Of a stretch of DNA of 64,000 bases, positions 1-8,105 are shown in pieces (position 1 is the stretch's first letter; each line of letters starts with the position of its first letter). The position numbers were made by a program, and so were the translations under genes. This stretch comes from Oceanobacillus salinisoli (GTDB lineage: Bacteria; Bacillota; Bacilli; Bacillales; Amphibacillaceae), in NCBI RefSeq assembly GCF_009733865.1, contig NZ_WOFB01000005.1, forward strand, positions 1 to 64,000, in the 5' to 3' direction. The notes under the pieces were generated by a model, which saw nothing but the letters and a program-made list of their open reading frames with translations, was not told the origin of the DNA and ran no database searches.

Positions 1-40
1 AAAACTTGAAAAAAGTATTTGACATTGTACGCTAAGCAAA

Positions 41-64
41 GAAAAAGCCATTCATTTTATGGCC
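41..64 (-). terminator. Intrinsic terminator after the SDR gene
   Basis: On the minus strand the arms GCCAT and ATGGC close a short loop and are followed by TTTTTC. It lies about 40 bases after the stop of the SDR-type gene. The stem is short, so confidence is moderate. Confidence 0.5.
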
Positions 65-104
65 CTATTACCTTCTTTTAAGTCGACACTTAACAGCAAA
101 TCCG

Positions 105-755
105 TCAGATGGAACGTATAGCTTCCTTAACAGGAACAGATCCAGCTACTAGTTGAAATTCTTTCCCAATAGTATTCTCATTTTCCAAGCTGGCGACGAC
201 GACCCTTGCTACATCTTCTCTCGGAATTTCACCTCGTTCTACTTCTACACCTGCATTTACTTGAGCTGTTCCTTTATCATTGGTCAGAATACCAGGGTGG
301 ATAATTGTATAATCCAAATCCGTTCCCTTTAACCATTTATCCGCATAATGCTTTGCTGCAACATATGGCGCAAAGGATTCTGGAGCCGCTTGAATTGCTT
401 CACGTCTCGTATCAAACGAACTGATCATGACGAACCGTTTTACACCCGCAGCTTTAGCTGCCTCGACCGTTTTCACAGCACCATCCAAGTCCACCATAAT
501 GGTTTTGTCTTTTCCTGTATGTGGCCCAGAACCTGCTGTGAATACGATGGCATCAACTCCCTCAGCAGCTTTCGCAATAGCATCAATGTCTTGTTCCAGA
601 TCTACCACTGCCGTATCCGCACCTAGATTTTCGAAAAAGTCAGCTTGCTCCTGTTTACGAATCATTGCCTTTGCTTCCAGGCTATCACTATCCTGAATGA
701 ATGAAACGAGATGTTTTCCAATTTGACCATTTGCCCCAACTACAAGAACTTTCAT
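105..755 (-). CDS. NAD(P)-binding atypical SDR protein, YhfK-like
   Basis: This 216-residue protein begins MKVLVVGANGQIGKHL, a glycine-rich Rossmann motif (GxNGxxG) of the atypical short-chain dehydrogenase/NAD(P)-binding (NmrA/YwnB) group. Overall it closely follows Bacillus subtilis YhfK, with the conserved stretches VDLDGA, AAKHYADKWL and TIIHPG. An extended start exists 24 codons upstream, but AAAGGATGG sits just before the ATG at 755 and the nucleotide-binding strand starts there, so the shorter form was chosen. The substrate is unknown; members of this group are often redox-linked cytosolic oxidoreductases or cofactor-sensing proteins. It stands alone, followed by its own terminator and preceded by an interspersed repeat. 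Confidence 0.85.
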   Translation of the reverse strand: MKVLVVGANGQIGKHLVSFIQDSDSLEAKAMIRKQEQADFFENLGADTAVVDLEQDIDAIAKAAEGVDAIVFTAGSGPHTGKDKTIMVDLDGAVKTVEAAKAAGVKRFVMISSFDTRREAIQAAPESFAPYVAAKHYADKWLKGTDLDYTIIHPGILTNDKGTAQVNAGVEVERGEIPREDVARVVVASLENENTIGKEFQLVAGSVPVKEAIRSI

Positions 756-832
756 TTTATCCATCCTTTCTAAGTAATTTAAGAGATCTACTAACATTTT
801 AATCCTATTACAGATCTCTTCCTTCAATTATC

Positions 833-961
833 GTTAGAAAAACTCGCATTCGTTCGCCTTTTAGCAAATGTGTAGTATTTTTTTTTGCTTTGGACATTTA
901 AATTTTGGCTACGCCGAATCCTCTTCTTCGCTAAAATTTTATACTTTTTTAAAGTGTAAAT
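833..961. repeat. Interspersed double-hairpin repeat, family B copy 1
   Basis: A copy of a ~128-bp intergenic element also found at 10047-10174 and 15792-15920, and inverted and decayed at 6977-7090. It starts GTTAGAAAAACTCGCATTCG, contains a first small hairpin (CATTCG...), then an inverted repeat of TAAAATTTTAGC-type arms around a TACGNCGAA spacer, and ends with TATACTTT..AAAGTG. No open reading frame is present. Confidence 0.75.
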
Positions 962-992
962 AGAAATATAGACGATGTCTAGTACTCCACAC

Positions 993-1451
993 CTAAAGGT
1001 CATTGTTCTTTTTCCAGAGGTTCATTGGGTCGGTTTGCTCGTCCTTTAATCCCATTTGTACCATCTTTAGTTTACGATCTTCTTTACGTTTTCCTAACTC
1101 TTTATAAATAATTTGCGATTTCCCTAACCCTGCTGCAACAGCATCCTCTACAGACTGGCAATAATACACCTTTTTAATCCCTGCAAAGTACATCACTGTC
1201 AGACACATTGGGCATGGCTCTCCACTAGCATACATCGTATAATCTGATAAATCATGTGTTCGCAATTCTTTCTGTGCCTTTCGTATAGCCAGCATTTCCG
1301 CATGTCCGCTTATATCATATGTTTTATGTAATTCATTTACCCCTTCCGCCGTAACTTTATTATCTTTCACAAGTACTGCACCAAAAGGCTGTCCCCCGTC
1401 CCTCACATTATTGACAGCTAATTCTACTGCTCGTTTCATGAATGGGTCCAT
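993..1451 (-). CDS. Nucleoside deaminase, guanine deaminase-like
   Basis: A 152-residue member of the cytidine/deoxycytidylate deaminase superfamily. The zinc-binding and catalytic signature is intact: HAEM near residue 50 and PCPMC near residue 80, with the FGAVLVKD strand before them. Length and the C-terminal segment resemble guanine deaminase GuaD (guanine to xanthine, purine salvage), but similarity to GuaD of B. subtilis is only partial, so tRNA adenosine or other nucleobase deamination cannot be excluded. The start is fixed by AGGAGGTGAT seven bases upstream. It stands alone between two long non-coding stretches and no purine-sensing leader was seen. Confidence 0.8.
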   Translation of the reverse strand: MDPFMKRAVELAVNNVRDGGQPFGAVLVKDNKVTAEGVNELHKTYDISGHAEMLAIRKAQKELRTHDLSDYTMYASGEPCPMCLTVMYFAGIKKVYYCQSVEDAVAAGLGKSQIIYKELGKRKEDRKLKMVQMGLKDEQTDPMNLWKKNNDL

Positions 1452-1824
1452 TCTTCATCACCTCCTGCTTTCATTGAGATTTTCCATCAGTAACCATCAA
1501 TCACTGTTTTAATAGTATGGATTGTCCAACTAACCAGAAACCTAATGTCATTAAACCTATTAATACCCTATATTATCAAGACTTTTCAGTGTAACTTTAT
1601 CTTAACATATCACCATCAAAATATTCTAAGATTTACGACATAACAACTATTGCAAATTCACCCAGAAAAATTCACAAGGGATATTTTGTAAGTATCTTCA
1701 TTTAAACTGATTGCGACACCCCGCGTCTTAAACTTTTGAGTCAAGAATAATTGGGGGTTGATAAAAAGAGGAACCTTTTAAATTTTTCTTCAACAGTTTT
1801 TCACTCCCATCAAGCCACCCCACC
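1452..1824. other. Intergenic region, no gene seen
   Basis: About 370 bases of AT-rich DNA between the deaminase and the AraC-family gene. No convincing open reading frame, hairpin terminator or operator was found. The one minus-strand reading frame near 1728-1928 overlaps the end of the AraC gene and has no recognisable content. Confidence 0.5.
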
Positions 1825-2733
1825 TCAAAGCTTAAATTCCTTCTGCAATGTTTTAGGGGACATATTGTACTCCTTTTTGAAAAGACGATAGAAGCTGGAG
1901 TAGTCCACAAAACCGCATTGGACGGCAATTTCTTTGATGGAAATCTCGTTCTGTTTAATCATGCTTAATGCTAGAGAAAGCCGCTTTAAGGTCACATAAC
2001 GGTAAAAAGGTAAATTCATTTTTTCCTTAAAGTAGTGGGAAAAATAATATTTACTTAAGTAAAATCGCTCCGATACATGCTCTAAAGTTAATGCAGGGTC
2101 TGTTAAATGTTCTTCAATGTACTCCAATATTGATACTAGCCGTTCATCCAACTCATTTTTTTTACTTAAACCAGCCGCACTTTTCGTCGGATTAAAAATA
2201 AGCTCCAGTGCTTGAAACAATTGATACTGTAGGGTAAAGGAATATTTCTCTTTGCCCTCCTTAATCTTTTTAATAATACTTTTTAATAAAGAGACCATAT
2301 GCTGAAAGCTTTTGGAATCTAAATGGTACATATAAATCCCGTTCGCTTTTTGAAACGTCGTATTTTCTTTTAAAAGTGGAGAACTGTACTCAAAATCATT
2401 CATTAAATGCTGGCTGATGGTAACAACGAAGCGTTCATACTGATCAAGACTATTGGCGATCACTCGATGTACCGCATAAGGTGGAATCACCACGACATCC
2501 CCCTTTTTTAAATTATAGGTCATTCCCTCGCAGAAATACTCACATTCCCCATCCACCAAAATAAAAATTTCAAACACCTCATGACTATGGAGCTGATAAA
2601 AGGGCTCTGTACTTTCCAATCCTCCCCATGCACTTTCATTATGTTTCCGCAGTATACTCGTCTCTATAGTTGGACCCATATGATAGATTTCAAAATCCTG
2701 CGTTAACATTGGCAAAAAATAGGTTTTACTCAT
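1825..2733 (-). CDS. AraC/XylS-family transcriptional regulator with cupin sensor domain
   Basis: A 302-residue regulator. Residues ~15-105 form an AraC-type cupin (HSHEVFEIFILVDGE, KGDVVVIPPYAVH), the usual sugar-sensing half. Residues ~205-300 carry two helix-turn-helix motifs of the AraC family, ending with the diagnostic GFVDYSSFYRLFKKEYNMSP. The start follows AAGGTGGT. It is transcribed divergently from the beta-glucuronidase gene 167 bases away, which strongly suggests that it senses a glucuronide or its product and controls that gene from the shared intergenic region. That regulatory link is inference from position; no operator was identified. Confidence 0.9.
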   Translation of the reverse strand: MSKTYFLPMLTQDFEIYHMGPTIETSILRKHNESAWGGLESTEPFYQLHSHEVFEIFILVDGECEYFCEGMTYNLKKGDVVVIPPYAVHRVIANSLDQYERFVVTISQHLMNDFEYSSPLLKENTTFQKANGIYMYHLDSKSFQHMVSLLKSIIKKIKEGKEKYSFTLQYQLFQALELIFNPTKSAAGLSKKNELDERLVSILEYIEEHLTDPALTLEHVSERFYLSKYYFSHYFKEKMNLPFYRYVTLKRLSLALSMIKQNEISIKEIAVQCGFVDYSSFYRLFKKEYNMSPKTLQKEFKL

Positions 2734-2899
2734 GAATCATACCACCTTAAAAAATAAGCAATAACTGCAATGTTTTATAGCAATAAATGTTATTTATAAA
2801 AATTGTAACGATGTTATTATATCATTGGAAGCTTAAGGAAATCATTCTAATAGAAATTGAACTGTAAAATGAATTTTTAGATATGGAGGAAAAGACAAC

Positions 2900-4711
2900 A
2901 TGTTATATCCTATAGCTACAGAAAGTCGTGTCGTGATGGATTTAAGCGGCACCTGGAAATTTATGATTGATAAAGAAACAGAAGAAGTAAATGTGAAGCA
3001 GCCATTGCCAACCAGTCAACTTATGGCCGTTCCCGCTTCGTTCAATGACCAGGCTGCTTCCCAGGAAATACGCGAGCATAATGGCTATTTTTGGTATGAA
3101 AAGGAATTTTCCGTTGCCAAAGCTTTGCGTGATGAAAGATTAGTTTTACGATTCGGTTCTGCCACCCATGAAGCATGGGTATATATTAATGGAGAATTTG
3201 CCGTACATCATAAAGGCGGATTTACCCCATTTGAAGTAGAAATCAATGAGTTTCTAGTTCCTGGAGAAAATCGTCTAACGGTTCGCTTAAGCAACATTTT
3301 AGATTTTACGACATTACCTGTGGGAAATTATTCTGAGAAGAAAGATGAAAACGGTAAAGTTATCCGTAAAGTTGATGAGAACTTTGACTTTTTCAACTAT
3401 GCAGGTTTACATCGTCCGGTAAAAATTTACTCTACGCCTACTAACTATATCGAGGACATTACGATTGTTCCAAATGCCGATTTAGCAGCTCAAAAGGCAG
3501 ATGTTCAAATTTCTGTTAAAACTGCAGGTACATTTGATGAAGTACGTGTGACGATTCTGGATGAACAAGGAAATCAAGTGACACAGGAAACCGGAACTGA
3601 CATTACTACTGTAATCAATGAGGTCCAATTATGGCAGCCACTGAATGCATATCTTTATACTGCAAAAGTGGAAGGGATGAAAGATGGACAAGTAGAGGAT
3701 GTCTATGAAGAAGCATTTGGTGTTCGTAAAATAGAAGTGAAGGATGGCAAATTTTTAATTAATGGAGAGCCATTCTACTTCAAAGGATTCGGAAAGCATG
3801 AAGATACATTTGTCAATGGCCGTGGACTAAACGAAGCATATAATGTCTTAGATATCAATTTAATGAAAGAAATGGGAGCTAACTCCTTCCGTACGTCCCA
3901 TTATCCATATTCAGAGGAAATGATGCGTCTATGTGACCGTGAAGGAATAGTTGTCATCGATGAGACACCTGCTGTAGGATTAATGGCATCCTTTAACTTT
4001 GATGTATCCATTTTAGAAAAAGATGATTTTGAAGACGAAACATGGAAACAAATGAAAACGTCAGAAGCGCATGAACAAGTTATTCATGAATTAATTGACA
4101 GAGATAAAAACCATCCTTCTGTAGTCATGTGGTCGATTGCGAATGAGGCGGCGACTTACTCTAAAGGTGCACATGAATATTTCGAGCCATTATTCAATCT
4201 GGCACGTGAATTGGATCCCCAAAATCGTCCATTAACCTATGTCAGTATCATGATGGCTACACCTAAAACGGATAAATGTTCAGACCTTGCTGATGTCATT
4301 GCCCTAAACCGCTACTATGGCTGGTATGTACAAAATGGTGATTTGGCAGCAGGTGAAGTGGCCACTCGTAATGAGCTGTTGGAATGGCAGGAAAAATATC
4401 CTGAAAAACCAATCATGTATACCGAATATGGTGCAGATACGGTTGCCGGTTTCCACAGTATATACGGTGAGCCATTCTCTGAAGAATATCAGGAAGATTA
4501 CTACAGAATGAACAGCAAAGTATTTGATGAAATTCCAAACTTTGTAGGGGAGCAATTATGGAACTTCGCTGATTTCCAAACGAAATTTGGTATTATGCGT
4601 GTTCAAGGAAACAAGAAAGGTGTCTTCACTAGAGAAAGAGAACCCAAAATGGTCGTACGCTATCTAAGTGACCGCTGGAAAAACATTCCTAATTTTGGGT
4701 ATAAGAAGTAG
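2900..4711 (+). CDS. uidA: Beta-glucuronidase (GH2)
   Basis: A 603-residue glycoside hydrolase family 2 enzyme that aligns along its whole length with Escherichia coli GusA/UidA. It has the sugar-binding domain (residues ~1-180), the immunoglobulin-like middle domain and the TIM barrel (from ~280). The acid/base is Glu416 in SIANEA and the nucleophile Glu509 in YTEYG. Asn571-Lys573 in GNKKG is the NxK pair that recognises the glucuronate carboxylate, supporting glucuronidase rather than galactosidase activity. There is no signal peptide, so it acts in the cytosol. The ribosome site GGAGGAAAAG precedes the ATG. The gene is monocistronic, faces away from an AraC regulator and is followed by a terminator. 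No glucuronide transporter or glucuronate pathway gene is adjacent. Confidence 0.95.
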   Translation: MLYPIATESRVVMDLSGTWKFMIDKETEEVNVKQPLPTSQLMAVPASFNDQAASQEIREHNGYFWYEKEFSVAKALRDERLVLRFGSATHEAWVYINGEFAVHHKGGFTPFEVEINEFLVPGENRLTVRLSNILDFTTLPVGNYSEKKDENGKVIRKVDENFDFFNYAGLHRPVKIYSTPTNYIEDITIVPNADLAAQKADVQISVKTAGTFDEVRVTILDEQGNQVTQETGTDITTVINEVQLWQPLNAYLYTAKVEGMKDGQVEDVYEEAFGVRKIEVKDGKFLINGEPFYFKGFGKHEDTFVNGRGLNEAYNVLDINLMKEMGANSFRTSHYPYSEEMMRLCDREGIVVIDETPAVGLMASFNFDVSILEKDDFEDETWKQMKTSEAHEQVIHELIDRDKNHPSVVMWSIANEAATYSKGAHEYFEPLFNLARELDPQNRPLTYVSIMMATPKTDKCSDLADVIALNRYYGWYVQNGDLAAGEVATRNELLEWQEKYPEKPIMYTEYGADTVAGFHSIYGEPFSEEYQEDYYRMNSKVFDEIPNFVGEQLWNFADFQTKFGIMRVQGNKKGVFTREREPKMVVRYLSDRWKNIPNFGYKK

Positions 4712-4776
4712 GAAGGATTTGGGCTTCCAAGTATTTGGAATCTGGTACACTTACACAAGTGACCTTAAACACTTAG

Positions 4777-4816
4777 AAAAACGGGATTGCTACATATTAG
4801 CTCTCCCGTTTTTTAA
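4777..4816 (+). terminator. Intrinsic terminator after uidA
   Basis: The arms AAAACGGGA and TCCCGTTTT enclose a loop of about 18 bases and are followed by a T-run. It lies 65 bases after the beta-glucuronidase stop. Confidence 0.8.
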
Positions 4817-4916
4817 TACTGTTGATACTTGATAAAATCAGCTCTTTTCACATAGTTTGTTATTATGAATTGATATAAACGACGGACTAACTTTAAATGA
4901 TATCAGAGATTAATCG

Positions 4917-4962
4917 ACCGCTACGGAAATACACTACGCTTTCCGCGGGCGACCCGTGACAT
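4917..4962. repeat. Partial copy of repeat family E
   Basis: The segment CGCTACGGAAATACACTACG with the following CTTTCCGCGGGCG matches the first part of the longer element at 7355-7400 with few changes, then the match ends. The rest of the 446-base interval (4712-5157) shows no gene. Confidence 0.65.
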
Positions 4963-5157
4963 ATAATTTTCATTTAAAAGGCAACAAACCTCTTCGGTGG
5001 GACGAGTAACTGTAGTCCCAACCTTTTAGAAAACAGACTAAAATAAAATATCTTATAGCTCTTTCTACGATTCTCGATTTTTCTTCGGAAACATAGATGA
5101 GCTCTATGTTCCCTTTCTGACATTTTAAGCTCTCTTAAACCGCCCCATTCTTCCCCC

Positions 5158-5476
5158 TCAAATATCAAATGTGGGAAGAGTGAAGCCGAATGTGGACCCT
5201 TCTCCCTCTTTACTTTCGACCCATATTTTTCCTTTATGTGCTTCAATAATCTCTTTGCAAATAGCTAGGCCTAAACCATAGCTACCGCTATTGCTATTGT
5301 TTTCCTTTGTATAAAAACGCTGAAAAACATGTGGCAGCTCTAACTCAGGAATACCAGAGCCCTGATCCCGAACCATCAGCTTGAGTATGTTTTATTGCAT
5401 TCGATAGCAGATTACTGACAACTTGTTCGACATCGGAAGGTATGCTGCTCTTAGTAACTATACACGCCACACATGG
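5158..5476 (-). pseudogene. Sensor histidine kinase remnant (C-terminal ATPase part)
   Basis: A 72-codon frame encodes the end of a HATPase_c domain: DQGSGIP (G1 box), FQRFYT (F box) and GLGLAICKEII (G2 box), ending normally at 5158. Just upstream, in another frame, the N box is still readable (EQVVSNLLSNAIKHT). The frames are joined with a few codons missing between box N and G1, so a frameshifting deletion lies near 5370-5380. The dimerisation and sensor regions are absent, because the LCP-like gene begins directly upstream. This is a dead fragment of a two-component kinase. Confidence 0.8.
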
Positions 5477-5491
5477 AAGCAGCAGAACCCA

Positions 5492-6373
5492 CTATTTTTC
5501 ACCCAAATGCTGCTTTAACGTACTAGTTGTCGTTTCTAATAGATTTGGATTAATATCCAGGTAATAGATTCCATCAATAAATTTTTCTTCTACTCCATCT
5601 TCCATATTTATAACCTGAATAGATTTAGAGTTACTTTCGTCTGTTTGGAATTGATTAAATATGTCACTTGGAATATTCGTTTCACTTTCTTTTATGAGGT
5701 TTTTAATTTGAGAAAAGGATAGACGTTCCTTTATTAATTCAGCAATATCATATATTTGAATACGATTTTCCCTTGCTTCCTCTTTATCAATTCCTATTTC
5801 TGCATATATCTCTTCTTCTGGAATGACAGAATAGTAATCAATAGAAACATCAACGAGATCCGACACAGATGCCAAGACTGGTACAGGAGTTGAATTGATA
5901 GCATATGCATGTGTTAATTTATCCTCTCCTATCACTTTTCCTTCTGAATTAAATATTTGAACATATGCTTCACGAGGAATTGGTACTAATTTCATACTGT
6001 GGTCCCTGCTATTATATGTAAGTAAAATATGAATCGTAGTTCTATGGTTACTATTTTCCAATGAATCCTCCCCCAGGAGTAAGACTGAAAAGGATATATC
6101 TTCTTGCTGAGAGGCCTGTTTTGTATTCAACTGACCTGTTTTATTACCTGAATACAGGTGCGGTAAAACTAATCCAATCGCTAATAGTAAAACCATGACA
6201 GTACCTAATATGGGACCAGTGTAACGTTTCCCATTACGCAAAAAGTTCGTATTATGTTTTTGTTTTTTTTGATACTTTTCTTGAATTTTTTTGAACGTTT
6301 CGATTCTGTCTTCTTTCGTAAATATTAAATCGTGCTCATCTAAAGAGGACCTCTGATTAAATTTGTTATCCAT
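5492..6373 (-). CDS. Membrane protein with degenerate LytR-CpsA-Psr-like domain, likely partner of the ECF sigma factor
   Basis: A 293-residue protein with a charged cytoplasmic N-terminus (1-50), one membrane segment (~52-74) and an extracytoplasmic part. Residues ~95-190 match the LytR-CpsA-Psr fold: LLLGEDS at 98, an Arg near 111, IPRE at 132, KLTHAY at 152 and IDYY at 178. The usual acidic residues after the first Arg (RSDT in active enzymes) are replaced by RTTI, and PRD is PRE, so phosphotransferase activity is doubtful. Its ATG lies inside the end of the ECF sigma gene (8-base overlap), implying translational coupling. The topology and overlap are those of an anti-sigma factor; that role is inference. 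No canonical zinc anti-sigma motif was seen. Confidence 0.75.
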   Translation of the reverse strand: MDNKFNQRSSLDEHDLIFTKEDRIETFKKIQEKYQKKQKHNTNFLRNGKRYTGPILGTVMVLLLAIGLVLPHLYSGNKTGQLNTKQASQQEDISFSVLLLGEDSLENSNHRTTIHILLTYNSRDHSMKLVPIPREAYVQIFNSEGKVIGEDKLTHAYAINSTPVPVLASVSDLVDVSIDYYSVIPEEEIYAEIGIDKEEARENRIQIYDIAELIKERLSFSQIKNLIKESETNIPSDIFNQFQTDESNSKSIQVINMEDGVEEKFIDGIYYLDINPNLLETTTSTLKQHLGEK

Positions 6374-6890
6374 AAATACCAGCCTCCTCCAATAAAATTT
6401 TTAACCTTTGCTTTGCTCTTCTTAACCTTGTTTTTACCGTATTAGTATTCAAATCAGTAACTTCGGCAATTTCTGTGATAGATAAGGACTTGTAGTAATA
6501 TAAATAGATCACTTCCTGATAATTTTTAGGCAAGGATAGGATAATGTCTTTCATCTCTTCAGATTCTGATTCTTTGATTACTTTTTCTTCTGTTAAAGGT
6601 AAAAAAGTGTTAACAGCACTCTCTAAAATATTTTTCGTTTGCACCTTCCTGTAATGCCAGCTTTTTAAATAATCCTTGGACTGATTAATGGTGATTCGAT
6701 ATAGCCATGTTTTTATGGAGGAATCATAACGAAATGTATCCATGTTTTCATAGCATTTAATAAAGGTATTCTGAACCATATCCTTCGCAGTTTCTCTGTC
6801 TTTTACATAATAGAATGCCAGTCTAACTAAATCACTCCCATGTTCAATCATCATTTCTTCTAATATATCTTTTTTCTTTTCTTTCTCCAT
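6366..6890 (-). CDS. ECF-type RNA polymerase sigma factor
   Basis: A 174-residue group IV sigma factor. Region 2 spans residues ~15-85 (DLVRLAFYYVKDRETAKDMVQNTF and FKTWLYRI-type helices; here SIKTWLYRITIN) and region 4 spans ~110-165 (LPKNYQEVIYLYYYKSLSITEIAEV followed by TVKTRLRRAKQRL). It belongs with the SigM/SigW/SigV type cell-envelope stress factors, but the exact subgroup cannot be settled by eye. The ribosome site GAGGGGAG precedes the ATG. It is the first gene of an operon with the membrane protein at 5492-6373. A likely ECF-type promoter lies 42-68 bases upstream, suggesting self-activation. Confidence 0.92.
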   Translation of the reverse strand: MEKEKKKDILEEMMIEHGSDLVRLAFYYVKDRETAKDMVQNTFIKCYENMDTFRYDSSIKTWLYRITINQSKDYLKSWHYRKVQTKNILESAVNTFLPLTEEKVIKESESEEMKDIILSLPKNYQEVIYLYYYKSLSITEIAEVTDLNTNTVKTRLRRAKQRLKILLEEAGIYG

Positions 6891-6931
6891 AACTCCCCTC
6901 TTCCCTAACCTATTTTAATATTTGCCCTTTT

Positions 6932-6958
6932 GACGAAAGCCGATTAAAAAGAGTTTCA
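6932..6958 (-). promoter_or_regulatory. ECF-sigma-type promoter in front of the sigma operon
   Basis: On the minus strand the sequence is TGAAAC, 17 bases, CGTC. Bacillus SigW/SigM-class promoters read TGAAAC, about 16 bases, CGTA/CGTC. The site ends 42 bases before the sigma-factor start codon, the right place for autoregulation. Spacing is one base longer than the common form. Confidence 0.6.
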
Positions 6959-6976
6959 GGATTTCAAAAACTTTTC

Positions 6977-7090
6977 ACACGTTAGGAGTGGAAAATATAA
7001 AATATTAGCCAAGAAGTGAACGTAGCTAATATTTTAGTCCCAAGGAAAAACCACTTCCTTAAAAAGACGTGTAAAAGTAAACTTTTCTAA
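6977..7090. repeat. Family B repeat, decayed inverted copy
   Basis: Read on the minus strand this segment resembles the elements at 833-961, 10047-10174 and 15792-15920. It keeps the paired arms AAAATATTAGC and GCTAATATTTT around a GAACGTA spacer, and the flanking CACGTTAG and GAAAAACCAC parts. It is more diverged than the other copies. Confidence 0.5.
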
Positions 7091-7289
7091 TAACCCTTTC
7101 ATTTTACCAGCTAGATTATTATGTCGACATAAAAAAAACAGCCAGCTCATAGTGAACTAGACCATTCCGATAATTTCTTAATAATTCTATTAGTTGAGTA
7201 TAATCGGTTAGTTATATTTAATATAATTCTATCCTCTAATCAACTGCTTGAAAAATGTGTTCTCTAAATTGCATATAATCGTTACCATT

Positions 7290-7487
7290 ATAAAGAGGCT
7301 GGGACAAAAGTGTTTTATTCAAAGAAAAATCCGAACTTGAAATTTTGATTGGTGGATATAAACCGCTCCGGAAATACACTTCGCTTTCCGCGGGCGGCTG
7401 GTGAGCCTCCTCGTGCTAACGCACTGCGGGGTCTCACCGATGCCTTTCCTCCCGCAGGAGTCTACGTATATTTCCTCCGCTAAAGTA
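7290..7487. repeat. GC-richer interspersed repeat (family E) inside a membrane-protein gene
   Basis: A ~200-bp element beginning near AGAGGCTGGGACAAAAG and ending CGTATATTTCCTCCGCT. Its core includes CTTTCCGCGGGCGG, GGTGAGCCTCCTCG, GGGGTCTCACC and CCCGCAGGAGTCTACG. The pairs GGTGAG/CTCACC and CTCCTGCGGG-type arms make it strongly foldable. Elements of this sort are widespread in Bacillaceae intergenic DNA. It joins directly to codon ~61 of the gene at 7663, and a partial copy lies at 4917-4962. Confidence 0.7.
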
Positions 7488-7663
7488 TGATTAGGTAAGA
7501 TTAAATCTCGAAATAACCACATTGGTTTATTATAGAGTATAAAGTTATATAAAAAATCCCCTATGCAGTAGAAAAGGATTGTCGGATGATACTGTTTCCA
7601 ATTCCTCCAATCCCCCCATTTCAGCGCCGCTATGGTATAGATAACATTAATTAAAATATACAT
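7485..7663 (-). pseudogene. CBO0543-type membrane protein, truncated by a repeat
   Basis: The minus-strand frame starts at 7663 after AAAGGATTGGTATT and reads MYILINVIYTIAALKWGDWR, then WKQYHPTILFY and LYNFILY, then NHTL. This pattern (KWGDW.NW..YHPT, then a short loop and NHT) is characteristic of the small multi-pass CBO0543 family of spore-former membrane proteins, which are normally about 150-180 residues. After codon ~61 the frame continues only as translated repeat DNA (to 7319), so the C-terminal two thirds are missing. No continuation was recognised on the far side of the repeat. Function of the family is unknown. Confidence 0.7.
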
Positions 7664-7826
7664 AATACCAATCCTTTAAAAAGAAGAATATTATTATGCT
7701 CTCCAAATATAAAGCAGCTTATTAGCTGTGAAACATTCTTATTACACCATGCATACATATCTTCACTTTTATGTTTTATTTATAAAACGGTTTTATCTTT
7801 TTATATTAATTTACAAATACAACTAT

Positions 7827-7968
7827 TAATCAGTGGGATTTTTTTCATCCCCACTTATGGTTAGATGAACCCGGAATTAACTGGCTGACCGTCCCCCTAC
7901 TTATCATTCTTGAAGTATCTCAAATTCTTGAAGTGAGTTCTTACAACCAGTTAATCTGTGATAAAAAT
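7827..7968. repeat. Structured interspersed repeat, family A copy 1
   Basis: First of five copies (others at 10215-10354, 12850-13031, 33881-34024, 61957-62138). Shared parts: a small hairpin around AATCAGTG...CCCAC, then TTAACTGGCTG, then CCCCNACTTATCATTCTTGA, then TACAACCAGTTAA and GTGATAAA. The ACTGGCTG and CAGCCAGT segments can close a stem around the middle part. The element lies about 140 bases before the MFS gene. Confidence 0.75.
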
Positions 7969-8105
7969 AGCGTCCGCTTCCCCCCCCTGAATGGCCAATT
8001 ATCTCAGCTCTTTTATTTCCTTGTTCACTGTTTAAAAAGATATTGAATTTTATTTAATCAAATGTAAAATAGCAATATAAGAATCCTATGAAAGAAGGCC
8101 CTCAA

